Shown: one piece after another, positions 1 through 7,336 of the stretch
Position numbering within the stretch: position 1 is the stretch's first letter
Layout: every line of letters starts with the position of its first letter
From: SG8-39 sp041558415
GTDB taxonomy: Bacteria; Pseudomonadota; Gammaproteobacteria; Burkholderiales; SG8-39
NCBI GenBank assembly: GCA_041558415.1
Contig: JBFFEY010000025.1
Span: 1 to 38,144 of the forward strand
DNA: 38,144 bases
Direction: 5' to 3'
The notes under the pieces: model-generated
What the model was told of the DNA's origin: nothing
Databases searched by the model: none
Seen by the model: the letters and a program-made list of their open reading frames with translations, nothing else
Translations under genes and position numbers: made by a program

Positions 1-104
1 AGCCGACCAAGTTCGACTTCGTCATTAACGCGAAGACGGCCAACGCGCTCGGGGTCACAATCTCATCTTGGGCTCTGCTGCGTGCCGACCGGGTGATCGA
101 ATGA
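1..104 (+). CDS. C-terminal end of ABC transporter substrate-binding protein (partial)
   Basis: The frame open from base 3 encodes 33 residues ending at a TGA at 102-104. The tail carries FDFVINAKTANALGVTI and ends LLRADRVIE. This matches the usual C-terminus of the periplasmic substrate-binding proteins of the PF04392 type, which typically end in something like FELVINLKTAKALGLTI then LLRADEVIE. The family delivers small ligands to an ABC importer, and the ligand cannot be told from this tail. The residues between TI and LL are SSWA, where the family usually has a proline-containing segment, so slight divergence is possible. The rest lies upstream of the window. Confidence 0.7.
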   Translation, partial: PTKFDFVINAKTANALGVTISSWALLRADRVIE

Positions 105-228
105 CCGGAAATGGCCGATTGCAGCCCATCGCAAATACGCAAGCGCGCCCATAAACCCTACATCACTCTTTTGCTCTAGTGAATGGAAGGCGTACGGTTC
201 CCCACGGTACGGCTCCACGGGAGAACTC

Positions 229-1050
229 ATGTTCGCAGGCCAATGCTGGTGGATCACCGGCGCCTCGTCGGGTATCGGCGAAGCCCTCGCGCGTACGCTC
301 GCTAAACATGGTGCGTCCGTCATCCTGTCAGGAAGAAACGTCGACGCACTCGAAGCCGCGGCACGCGACTGCAGCGACGCGCTCGTGCTCCCCTTCGAAG
401 CGACGGACTTCGAGCACATCCCCGATTTCGTCGAGCGGGCCTGGACGTGGAAGGGCCGCGTCAACGGACTCGTCAACAACGCGGGTATCACTCAGCGCTC
501 GCTCGCCATCGATACCGCCTTTGCGGTCTACCAGAGGATCATCGCGGTCGATCTGCTTGCGCCGATCGCACTGACCCAGGCACTGCTGCCGCGCATGGTG
601 AAAGCCCGCGGCGGCCAGGTCGTGGCGATCTCGAGCGTCGCCGGCATCGCCGGCGTGCCGCTGCGCTCAGCGTACTGCGCGGCGAAGCACGGCCTGATCG
701 GCTATCACGACGCGCTGCGCGCCGAGAACGAGCACCTTGGCATCAAAGTACTCGTCGTCGCACCCGGGTCGGTGCGTACGAACGTGTCGCGGAACGCGCT
801 GAACGCCGACGGCTCCCGGCGCGGCGTGAGTGACGCAGCGATCGATAATGGCATGCCGCCGGAACGGGCCGCCGACAGGATTCTCGAGGCGCTGGTAGCA
901 GGCCAGCGTGAACTCCTGCTCGCCGAAGGCATGGAACGCGACGTCGCGCTGATGCGCCGCCAAGCCCCGGAGGTCCTGTTCGAGCGCATGTCCGCGCTCA
1001 TGCGCGACGGGTACGCTCAGAAAATGGCGGTCGAATCTGCAAAAAGCTAA
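229..1050 (+). CDS. SDR family NAD(P)-dependent oxidoreductase
   Basis: This 273-residue protein is a classical short-chain dehydrogenase/reductase, a cytosolic NAD(P)-dependent oxidoreductase. The N-terminal cofactor motif TGASSGIG is at about residues 10-17. NNAG follows at about 85, the catalytic serine lies in AISSVAG, and the catalytic pair is in YCAAKHG (Tyr-x3-Lys). The length is slightly above the usual 250, as in the DHRS7-like branch. The ATG at 229 is preceded by GGGAGA at good spacing. It stands alone on the plus strand between an ABC-protein tail and a convergent VOC gene. The substrate cannot be deduced. Confidence 0.9.
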   Translation: MFAGQCWWITGASSGIGEALARTLAKHGASVILSGRNVDALEAAARDCSDALVLPFEATDFEHIPDFVERAWTWKGRVNGLVNNAGITQRSLAIDTAFAVYQRIIAVDLLAPIALTQALLPRMVKARGGQVVAISSVAGIAGVPLRSAYCAAKHGLIGYHDALRAENEHLGIKVLVVAPGSVRTNVSRNALNADGSRRGVSDAAIDNGMPPERAADRILEALVAGQRELLLAEGMERDVALMRRQAPEVLFERMSALMRDGYAQKMAVESAKS

Positions 1051-1062
1051 CGTCGGGCGCGC

Positions 1063-1455
1063 TCAGGCGCCCGCCGGCACCGAAATCTCGACAAGGTTGA
1101 GATCCGGATCGCGCACGTAGACCGAGCGGATCTTCGACACCGCGCCGGTCTTCATCACCGGGCCCTCGAGGATCGGTACGCTGGCCGCTCTGAGCTTGGC
1201 GATCACCTCGTCCAGCGGCACCGCGGCGATGAAGCACAGGTCGAGGCTGCCCGGCACGGCCACATGCGCACGCGGCGTGAATTCCCTGCCCCATTCGTGC
1301 AGGTTGATCTTCTGGCTGCCGAACTTGAGCGCGAGGCGCTCGCCGTCGGGCGTGGCGAAGCGCTCGAGCGTCATGCCGAGCACGTCGCGGTAGAAGCGGA
1401 TGCAGCCCTCGAGGTCGCGCGTGGTGAGCACGATGTGGTCGATGTGATCGATCAT
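1063..1455 (-). CDS. VOC family protein (glyoxalase/dioxygenase fold, GLOD5-like)
   Basis: This 130-residue single-chain protein belongs to the vicinal oxygen chelate superfamily. It opens MIDHIDHIVLTTRDLEGCIR, with the His-containing first strand, then FYRDVLGM, and near the end has DPDLNLVEIS, where the glutamate is the usual second metal-ligand position. The arrangement resembles the GLOD5-like group, whose reaction is mostly undetermined. The frame stays open far upstream, but the ATG at 1455 overlaps the stop of the CoA-transferase gene by four bases (ATGA). That fits translational coupling and fixes the start. The neighbours suggest a role in acyl-CoA turnover, for instance as an epimerase or glyoxalase-like step, but this is inference. 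Confidence 0.85.
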   Translation of the reverse strand: MIDHIDHIVLTTRDLEGCIRFYRDVLGMTLERFATPDGERLALKFGSQKINLHEWGREFTPRAHVAVPGSLDLCFIAAVPLDEVIAKLRAASVPILEGPVMKTGAVSKIRSVYVRDPDLNLVEISVPAGA

Positions 1456-2657
1456 AGGATCTTGTTCTTTCGCAGTTCGGCAATCTCGCCGTCGGAATAG
1501 CCCGCGCCGCGCAACACCTCGTCGGTGTGCTCTCCGAGCTGCGGCGCCGCGCTGCGGATCGCGCCCGGCGTCGCCGACAGCTTCGGCACGATGCCCGGCA
1601 CCTTGAGCGGCTCGCCGTCGCCGGCGACAATCTGCTCGATCATGCCGCGCGCCGCGTAATGCGGGTCGACGGCGATGTCGGCGGCACTGTAGATCCGCCC
1701 CGCCGGCACTTCCGCCTGCTCCATCGCCGCAAGCACATCCTCCTGGCTGCGCTGCGACGTCCACGCAGCAATCGCGTCGTCGATTTCGGCCATGCGCGCC
1801 GCGCGCCCGTCGTTGCGCGCAAGCCCCGGGTCGTCGCGCAGGTCCTCGCGCCCGATCGCGGTCATGAGCCGGTCGTAGAGACTGTCGGCGTTGCCCGCGA
1901 TCAGCACGTAGCTGCCGTCGCTGCAGGGATAGAGGTTCGATGGCGCGATGCCGGGCAGCGCACTGCCCGAGCGCTCGCGCACCACGCCCTGGGCGTCGTA
2001 CTCGGGCAGCAGGCTCTCCATGACGTTGAACACCGACTCGTAGAGCGCAACGTCGATCACCTGCCCCTGCCCGCCATTCTTCAGGTGATGCAGCGCCAGC
2101 AGCGCGCCGATCACACCGTGCAGCGAGGCGAGGGTGTCGCCGATCGACAGGTTGGGACGCACCGGCGGCCGGTCGGGAAAGCCGGTGACGTAGCGTAGCC
2201 CGCCGAAGGCCTCGGCGATCGCGGCGAAACCGGGCCGCGCGCGGTACGGGCCGCTCTGGCCGTAGCCGGAGATGCGCACCAGGATGAGCTTCGGGTTCTC
2301 GGCCTTGAGCACCTCCCAGCCGAGGTTCCAGCGCTCCAGCGCGCCCGGGCGGAAGTTCTCGATCACGATGTCGCTCGCGCGCGCCAGGCGGCGCACCACG
2401 GCCTGGCCCTCGGGCTTGCGCAGGTCGAGCGTGATCGACTTCTTGTTGCGCGACTGCACCTGCCACCACAGCGATACGCCGTTTCGCATGCGGCGCCAGC
2501 GCCGCAGCGGATCGCCGTCGCCGGGCGGCTCGATCTTGATCACCTCGGCGCCGAAGTCGGCGAGCGTCTTGCCGCAGAACGGCCCGGCGATCAGCGTGCC
2601 GAGCTCGAGTACGCGCACACCCTGCAGCGGCCCCGCCGTCGGCTGCGCCTGCGTCAT
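1452..2657 (-). CDS. CaiB/BaiF family (class III) CoA-transferase
   Basis: This 401-residue protein moves CoA between carboxylic acids. The N-terminal motif VLELGTLIAGPFCGKTLADF followed by AEVIKIEPPGDGDPLR is the family hallmark. The segment LSIGDTLASLHGVIGAL at about residue 170 holds the aspartate that forms the acyl-aspartyl anhydride in characterised members. GQVIDVALYESVF follows, as usual, and the length is normal (about 400). It lies 15 bases after the MaoC-like gene and overlaps the VOC gene, so all three probably form one transcript. The CoA donor and acceptor are unknown. Formyl-CoA transferase, succinyl-CoA:mesaconate-type and racemase-type functions all share this fold. Confidence 0.92.
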   Translation of the reverse strand: MTQAQPTAGPLQGVRVLELGTLIAGPFCGKTLADFGAEVIKIEPPGDGDPLRRWRRMRNGVSLWWQVQSRNKKSITLDLRKPEGQAVVRRLARASDIVIENFRPGALERWNLGWEVLKAENPKLILVRISGYGQSGPYRARPGFAAIAEAFGGLRYVTGFPDRPPVRPNLSIGDTLASLHGVIGALLALHHLKNGGQGQVIDVALYESVFNVMESLLPEYDAQGVVRERSGSALPGIAPSNLYPCSDGSYVLIAGNADSLYDRLMTAIGREDLRDDPGLARNDGRAARMAEIDDAIAAWTSQRSQEDVLAAMEQAEVPAGRIYSAADIAVDPHYAARGMIEQIVAGDGEPLKVPGIVPKLSATPGAIRSAAPQLGEHTDEVLRGAGYSDGEIAELRKNKIL

Positions 2658-2672
2658 CGCCGTCTGCTGCGC

Positions 2673-3131
2673 CTACGGCCGGCGCTTCAGCATGCGCAAC
2701 GGGTCGTACGCGAGCACCGCCTCGCCATGCTGGTTGACCACGCGGTTGGCGAAGCGCACCAGGCCGCGATCGCCCTTCGAGGTCAGGCGGTGCTCGGTCA
2801 CCTGCGCTTCGACATGGATCGTGTCGCCCACCAGCGTGGAGCGCTTCACGTCGAGCGTCGCGCCGAGGAAGGCGAGGCCCGTGTCCTGCATGCTCGGCAG
2901 CAGCAACCCCTCGGCGCAGGCGTAGACCAGCGCCCCCGGCACCACCTTGCCTTTCAGCGCGCGCCGCGAATCATCGTCGACCGTGAACAGCTCCTCGGTG
3001 AGCCAGGTCAGGTTGACGAAGGCGACCAGGTCCGCCTCGCGCAGCGTGCGGCGGTGCGTGCGAAAGCGCGCGCCGACCGCCAGGTCCTCGAAATAGAACC
3101 CGTGGCCGATGAGCGGCAGTGACTGCGCCAA
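2673..3131 (-). CDS. MaoC-like acyl dehydratase/hydratase, probable TTG start
   Basis: From the TTG at 3131 this is a 152-residue hot-dog-fold protein of the MaoC family (hydration of enoyl-CoA thioesters). It shows GHGFYFEDLAVGARFRTHRR, then LREADLVAFVNLTW, and PGALVYACAEGL. The canonical Asp-x4-His active-site pair (usually in GDxNPLH) is not evident: the equivalent stretch reads TWLTEELFTVDD. So it may use other residues or only bind acyl-CoA. The frame opens further upstream to 3206, but that part is arginine-rich, overlaps the preceding gene and has no Shine-Dalgarno. A strong purine run (GAGGGGGAGGG) sits just before the TTG, and this start gives the normal family length. It clusters with the CoA-transferase. 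Confidence 0.75.
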   Translation of the reverse strand: MAQSLPLIGHGFYFEDLAVGARFRTHRRTLREADLVAFVNLTWLTEELFTVDDDSRRALKGKVVPGALVYACAEGLLLPSMQDTGLAFLGATLDVKRSTLVGDTIHVEAQVTEHRLTSKGDRGLVRFANRVVNQHGEAVLAYDPLRMLKRRP

Positions 3132-3162
3132 GCGCCCTCCCCCTCGCGCGCCGCCGCGCGGT

Positions 3163-3456
3163 CTACTTCTTCTCGAAGTGCGAGCGCGCCTGGTGCACGG
3201 CTTCACCCATGCGCTGCCAGGCGTCCTCGACGCCGCGCATCATGTCCATCCAGGCCTCGGTCGACGCCGACTGCAGCTGGTGCAGGTTGTACATCGCCTC
3301 GTCGCGGCGCGAACGCACCGCCTCGAGCTGACGCCCGTACTCGGCCTTCATGTCGGCCTCGGCATGCTTCATCTTCTCTTCCCAGCGCTTGGCCTCGGCG
3401 TTCCACTGGTCCAACTGCGATTTCATCTTCTCGACGTACTCTTCACGCTTGGTCAT
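3163..3456 (-). CDS. Coiled-coil stress-response protein, sll1863-like
   Basis: This 97-residue, highly charged, mostly helical protein begins MTKREEYVEKMKSQLDQWNA and continues with heptad-like Glu/Lys/Arg/Leu patterns. This is the pattern of small coiled-coil proteins annotated as the sll1863 stress-response family. There is no signal peptide or membrane segment. An upstream in-frame start at 3537 exists, but GGAGGTGAAC lies directly before the ATG at 3456, so that start is preferred. Its biochemical role is unknown. It lies 77 bases after leuA and 31 bases before the MaoC-like gene on the same strand, so read-through from either is possible. Confidence 0.75.
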   Translation of the reverse strand: MTKREEYVEKMKSQLDQWNAEAKRWEEKMKHAEADMKAEYGRQLEAVRSRRDEAMYNLHQLQSASTEAWMDMMRGVEDAWQRMGEAVHQARSHFEKK

Positions 3457-3533
3457 GTTCACCTCCAACCGATCGGTGGGCGAATGCCACGAGCCATGCT
3501 CGCTCCAAAACGATTCTACCGCCGTGATCCCGG

Positions 3534-5081
3534 TCAAAGCTGGTGCTGCGGATTGACGCGCTCCATCTTGCTTTCCAGCTTGTTGAGCGCGTTCACGTAG
3601 GCTTTCGCCGAAGCGACGATGACATCCGTATCCGCGCCGACGCCGTTCACCACGCGCCCGCCGCGCGACAGCCGTACGGTGACCTCGCCCTGCGACTCGG
3701 TGCCCTGGGTGACGGCGTTGACGGAATACAGCAGCAGCTCGGCGCCGCTCTTAGCGAGCGTCTCGATCGCCTTGAAGGTCGCATCCACGGGGCCGTCTCC
3801 CTGGGAGTCGGCGCGATGCTCGCTGCCGTTTTCGGCCAGCACCACGCTCGCATGCGGGCGCTCGCCCATGCCGCTCGCCTGGTTCATGGTCACCAGCCGC
3901 CAGTGCTCGTCCGACGAGGCACCGGCCTGCTGCGCCACCAGCGCCTGCAGATCCTCGTCGAAGATGTCGGCCTTCTTGTCGGCGAGGTCCTTGAAGCGCT
4001 GGAAGGCTTGGTTGTAGGCGTCCTCGCTCTCGAGCTCGATGCCGATCTCCTTGAGGCGCTGCTTGAAGGCGTTGCGCCCCGACAGCTTGCCGAGCACGAT
4101 GCGGTTGGTCGTCCAGCCGACGTCCTCGGCGGTCATGATCTCGTAGGTCTGGCGCGCCTTCAGCACCCCGTCCTGGTGGATGCCCGAGGCATGCGCGAAG
4201 GCGTTCGCCCCCACCACCGCCTTGTTCGGCTGCACCACGAAACCGGTGATCTGGCTCACCAGGCGCGAGGTCGGCACGATCTGGGTGGTGTCGATGCCGG
4301 TTTCGAGGTCGAAGAAGTCGCCCCGCGTGCGCACCGCCATCACGATCTCCTCGAGCGAGGTGTTGCCGGCACGCTCGCCCAGTCCGTTGATGGTGCACTC
4401 GATCTGGCGCGCGCCGCCGATCGTCACCGCAGCGAGCGAGTTCGCCACCGCCATGCCGAGATCGTTGTGGCAATGTACGCTCCACAGCGCCTTGTCCGAG
4501 TTGGGGATCTTCTCGCGCAGCGTCTTGATGAAGGTCCCGAACTGCTCGGGCACGGCGTAGCCCACGGTGTCCGGAATGTTGATCGTCGTGGCGCCCTCGG
4601 CGATGGCCGCCTCCAGCACGCGGCAGAGGAAATCGATCTCCGAGCGGCTGCCGTCCTCGGGCGAGAACTCGACGTCCGGACAGGCGTTCTTGGCGTAGCG
4701 CACCGACAGGCGGGTCTGCTCGAGCACCTGCTCGGGCGACATGCGCAGCTTCACCTTCATGTGCAGCGGGCTGGTGGCGATGAAGGTGTGCACGCGCCAG
4801 GCCTTGGCGCCCTTCAGCGCATCGATGCCGCGCTGGATATCGCGGTCGTTGGCGCGGCACAGCCCGCAGACCACGGAATCCTTGATCGTGTTGGCGATCG
4901 CCTGCACCGCCTCGAAGTCGCCGTTCGACGAGGCCGGGAAGCCCGCCTCGATGACGTCGACCCGCATGCGCTCCAGCGCCCGCGCGATGCGCAGCTTCTC
5001 GTCCTTCGTCATCGACGCGCCCGGGCTCTGCTCGCCGTCGCGCATGGTGGTGTCGAAAATGATCAATCGCTCTCTGCTCAT
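3534..5081 (-). CDS. leuA: 2-isopropylmalate synthase
   Basis: LeuA condenses acetyl-CoA with 2-ketoisovalerate, the first committed step of leucine synthesis. The 515-residue length is normal for the bacterial short form. The N-terminal catalytic TIM barrel carries IIFDTTMRDGEQSPGASM, whose aspartate binds the divalent metal, and SVHCHNDLGMAVANS at about residue 200 supplies the histidine ligands. The C-terminal third (after about 390) is the LeuA allosteric domain for leucine feedback, with TVRLSRGGRVVNGVGADTDV. It follows ilvBNC on the same strand, which make its substrate, but nnrS and a leader region separate it from them. It probably has its own promoter and a leucine-rich leader ORF. 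Confidence 0.97.
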   Translation of the reverse strand: MSRERLIIFDTTMRDGEQSPGASMTKDEKLRIARALERMRVDVIEAGFPASSNGDFEAVQAIANTIKDSVVCGLCRANDRDIQRGIDALKGAKAWRVHTFIATSPLHMKVKLRMSPEQVLEQTRLSVRYAKNACPDVEFSPEDGSRSEIDFLCRVLEAAIAEGATTINIPDTVGYAVPEQFGTFIKTLREKIPNSDKALWSVHCHNDLGMAVANSLAAVTIGGARQIECTINGLGERAGNTSLEEIVMAVRTRGDFFDLETGIDTTQIVPTSRLVSQITGFVVQPNKAVVGANAFAHASGIHQDGVLKARQTYEIMTAEDVGWTTNRIVLGKLSGRNAFKQRLKEIGIELESEDAYNQAFQRFKDLADKKADIFDEDLQALVAQQAGASSDEHWRLVTMNQASGMGERPHASVVLAENGSEHRADSQGDGPVDATFKAIETLAKSGAELLLYSVNAVTQGTESQGEVTVRLSRGGRVVNGVGADTDVIVASAKAYVNALNKLESKMERVNPQHQL

Positions 5082-5115
5082 GGTCCGCTCCTGGTCAAGG
5101 ATTGCGTAGGGTCCT

Positions 5116-5143
5116 CTGCCTCGGGCCTCGTGGGCCGCGGCAG
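5116..5143 (-). promoter_or_regulatory. Hairpin in the leuA leader
   Basis: Between the leader ORF and leuA the transcript can form a stem of CTGCC with GGCAG, and inside it GGCC with GGCC around a five-base loop, nine pairs with a small internal loop. There is no T-run after it, so it is not an obvious intrinsic terminator. A second pairing is possible between CTCGAG in the leader ORF and TTCGAG, which is followed by TTTT near 5150. The two elements are the kind of alternative pairings expected of an attenuator, but this was judged by eye. Confidence 0.35.
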
Positions 5144-5180
5144 CGTGGGTAAAACTCGAATTGTGGGTGTGGGAGGTCTG

Positions 5181-5258
5181 CTAGCGCGCGAGGCGCAGCA
5201 GCAGCAGGCCGCCGAGCAGCCGCTCGAGGCCGGAGAGGAGTGCGCAACGGAGAGGCAT
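5181..5258 (-). CDS. Candidate leucine-rich leader peptide (leuL-like)
   Basis: A 25-codon ORF begins with ATG at 5258 and stops at TAG 5181-5183, 99 bases before the leuA start. Eleven of its 25 residues are leucine, including four consecutive CTG codons in the segment RLLGGLLLLRLAR. That is the composition expected of a ribosome-mediated attenuation leader of leucine genes, where leucyl-tRNA shortage stalls the ribosome. A second in-frame ATG at 5270 would add four residues. No clear Shine-Dalgarno precedes either ATG, and the promoter candidate would leave a very short 5' end, so initiation could be leaderless-like. GC-rich DNA favours CTG by chance, so this is a candidate only. Confidence 0.45.
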   Translation of the reverse strand: MPLRCALLSGLERLLGGLLLLRLAR

Positions 5259-5277
5259 TGCGGCAGACATGCCCGCG

Positions 5278-5304
5278 ACTATAGCGCGCCGCTTCGCGCG
5301 CGGC
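5278..5304 (-). promoter_or_regulatory. Candidate leuA promoter
   Basis: On the minus strand a TATAGT (5278-5283, five of six to consensus) lies 15 bases after TTGCCG (5299-5304, four of six). The spacing is shorter than the ideal 17. It sits in the gap after nnrS and just before the leucine-rich leader ORF, which is where a leuA promoter should be. Confidence 0.35.
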
Positions 5305-5317
5305 AAGCGCCCGTCAC

Positions 5318-6508
5318 TCAGCCGGGTCGGCCGTCGACCCGCGGCCGCAGCAAGCGCGGCAGGTAGACCAAGAAGTACAGCGCAAAGGCGCCGGCCCAGA
5401 GCCAGGCCGCGGCGGCCACCAGCCCTGCGTAGTTCAGCTCGGGCACCAGCCCGGCCAGTACGCGCGCCAGCGCCGCGCCATGCACCATCAGGTAGGCGGT
5501 GATCTCCAGCCGACCGACCACGAGCCTGCGCCCGGTATGGCCGAGTGCGGTGCGCGTGATCATGCCGATCACCATGCCGCCGAGCGCGCCGACGCCGAGC
5601 GCGTGCAGCGCGACCGGCTGCGCGATCCAGCCGAGCGCGTTGAGCGCGAGCAGGACGCAGCCCGCCGGGATCCAGGCATGCGACAGATGCAGGATCCAGA
5701 GGATCGGCCGCGCACGCGTGGCCAGCGGCCGCCAGCCCCACTGCCGCAGGACATGCAGCATGGCCGCGAGCAGCGCCGCGCTCGCCACCCACCACGCGGC
5801 GCCGCCAAAGGTGGCGCCCGCGAAGGCGAGCGCGGTCAGCGCAAGCGCGGCCTGGTCGAGGCGCGGCCGGCGCCGTACCCCGGCCTTCGGCAACGCGTTC
5901 GCGGTGAACGCCGGAATGACGCGCCCCGCCATCACCACGACGAGAAACAGCACCAGGTACAGCGCGGCACGCAGCGGCAGGTCCGCCGGTACATCGAGCA
6001 CGCGCGCGTGCTCGAGATGAAAGCCGGCGTTGGCGGCACCGAGCAGCAACAGCAGGGCGACGACGAACAGGTTGCGCCAGTTGCGCGAGGCGAGGATGAC
6101 GCGCGCCATGACCGCAGCGATGACGAACGGAAAGCTGCCATCGACGAGGCCGGCGGCGAGCGCCGGGCCGGTGAACATGAGGACGCGTGCCGCGAGCCAG
6201 TGCGCGGCCAGCAGCGCCAGTGCGATTCCTTCCGGGGTATGCAGCCCGGTCCAGACGCGCCCGGCCGTGAGCAGGAAACCGGCAACCACGGCCAGCGCGA
6301 AACCGAAGGTCATCTCGTGCTGGTGCCAGGCGAGCGGCGAAAGATACCCCTGCCACGGCCCGCCGCGCAGCACGGCGAGCCAGGCCAGCACCGCGAGCGC
6401 CGAGAACAGCGCCGCCAGCAGGTAGAAGGGACGGAAACCGAGGGCGAACAGCGCAAAGCCGCCGCCCGGTTGCGGCGGCGTCGGCTCCGAGATCTGCATC
6501 ATCGGCAC
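5318..6508 (-). CDS. nnrS: NnrS family membrane protein (nitric-oxide stress)
   Basis: This polytopic protein of about 396 residues has roughly twelve hydrophobic segments. It opens with FALFALGFRPFYLLAALFSA, the signature start of NnrS, and contains SPLAWHQHEMTFGFALAVV and MAGRVIPAFTANALPK, both typical and His/aromatic-rich. NnrS proteins are heme- and copper-containing inner-membrane proteins that relieve nitric oxide stress and are often found with denitrification genes. The GTG at 6508 is the longest start, and ATGs at 6502 and 6499 are equally possible. It sits between pssA and leuA, which are usually adjacent in betaproteobacteria, so it looks inserted. An FNR/DNR-like box lies just upstream. 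Confidence 0.88.
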   Translation of the reverse strand: MPMMQISEPTPPQPGGGFALFALGFRPFYLLAALFSALAVLAWLAVLRGGPWQGYLSPLAWHQHEMTFGFALAVVAGFLLTAGRVWTGLHTPEGIALALLAAHWLAARVLMFTGPALAAGLVDGSFPFVIAAVMARVILASRNWRNLFVVALLLLLGAANAGFHLEHARVLDVPADLPLRAALYLVLFLVVVMAGRVIPAFTANALPKAGVRRRPRLDQAALALTALAFAGATFGGAAWWVASAALLAAMLHVLRQWGWRPLATRARPILWILHLSHAWIPAGCVLLALNALGWIAQPVALHALGVGALGGMVIGMITRTALGHTGRRLVVGRLEITAYLMVHGAALARVLAGLVPELNYAGLVAAAAWLWAGAFALYFLVYLPRLLRPRVDGRPG

Positions 6509-6536
6509 AGCCTAGCCAGCCGCAGCGATGCCCCCC

Positions 6537-6550
6537 TTAACCCACGTCAA
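6537..6550 (-). promoter_or_regulatory. FNR/DNR-like box upstream of nnrS
   Basis: Read on the minus strand the site is TTGAC-N4-GTTAA, close to the FNR/DNR consensus TTGAT-N4-ATCAA. Its centre is about 41 bases above the ATG at 6502. If it acts at the usual -41.5 position, transcription would begin at or near that ATG. Nitric oxide or low-oxygen control of nnrS is common in denitrifiers. The assignment rests on position and similarity only. Confidence 0.5.
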
Positions 6551-6568
6551 ACACGCGTCGCGCGCGGC

Positions 6569-7336
6569 TCAGTGCTCGACGCGCTTGACGCGGTGCCCCA
6601 TCGACCAGAGCACGTAGCCGGACACCGCAAAAGCGAGCGCCGCCGTGAACAGCACGGCCGACGGATGCCAGGAGACGACCGACAGGCCGGCGACCAGCGC
6701 GAGGATCACCCAGAACGGCACGCGCTTCTTGAAGTTGATGTCCTTGAAGCTGTAGAAGGGCACGTTCGACACCATCGTCCCCCCGGCGAACACGGTGATG
6801 CCCCAGGTCAGCGCCGACAGCCACGGGCCGGCGGACCAGCCGAAGTCGCTCGCCACCCAGACCAGCCCCGCGACGACGGCCGCCGCTGCCGGGCAGGGCA
6901 GCCCCTGGAAGTAGCGCTTGTCGACCACGTCGATGTTGGTGTTGAAGCGCGCCAGGCGCAGCGCGGTGCCTGCGCAGTAGACGAAGGCCGCAATCCAGCC
7001 CAGCTTGCCGAGGTCGCGTAGCCCCCACTCGTAGGCCACCAGCGCCGGCGCCGCACCGAAGGCCACCATGTCCGCCAGGCTGTCGTACTCGGCGCCGAAT
7101 TCGCTCTGCGTGTGCGTCCAGCGCGCCACGCGTCCGTCGAGACCGTCGAGCACCATCGCCACGTAGATCGCGACCGCCGCGATCTCGTAGCGCCCGTTCA
7201 TCGCCTGGACGATGGCGAAGAAGCCACCGAACAGCACCCCGGTAGTGAACAAGTTCGGCAGCAGGTAGATGCCGCGCCGGCGCAACGGCAGACGCGGCGG
7301 GGGCGGCACCTCGTTCGCTTGCGGTCCGTCAGCCAT
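6569..7336 (-). CDS. pssA: CDP-diacylglycerol--serine O-phosphatidyltransferase
   Basis: This 255-residue integral membrane enzyme makes phosphatidylserine from CDP-diacylglycerol and serine. The CDP-alcohol phosphotransferase signature is complete: DGLDGRVAR, then FGAEYDSLADMVAFG, giving the DG-x2-AR-x8-G-x3-D-x3-D pattern at about residues 65-95. Several hydrophobic helices follow. The frame extends upstream, but the ATG at 7336 gives the normal length and overlaps the end of psd by eight bases, which suggests coupling. With psd it supplies phosphatidylethanolamine. It is the last gene of the ilv-psd-pssA run before nnrS. Confidence 0.93.
   Translation of the reverse strand: MADGPQANEVPPPPRLPLRRRGIYLLPNLFTTGVLFGGFFAIVQAMNGRYEIAAVAIYVAMVLDGLDGRVARWTHTQSEFGAEYDSLADMVAFGAAPALVAYEWGLRDLGKLGWIAAFVYCAGTALRLARFNTNIDVVDKRYFQGLPCPAAAAVVAGLVWVASDFGWSAGPWLSALTWGITVFAGGTMVSNVPFYSFKDINFKKRVPFWVILALVAGLSVVSWHPSAVLFTAALAFAVSGYVLWSMGHRVKRVEH

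Noticed and set aside
3457..3533. Promoter-like TAGAAT before the coiled-coil gene
   Set aside because: The nearest TTGACC is only 13 bases away, too close for a normal promoter, and no better pair was found.
3543..5366. A 607-codon plus-strand open frame opposite leuA
   Set aside because: Antisense shadow of leuA, with the biased composition typical of such frames.
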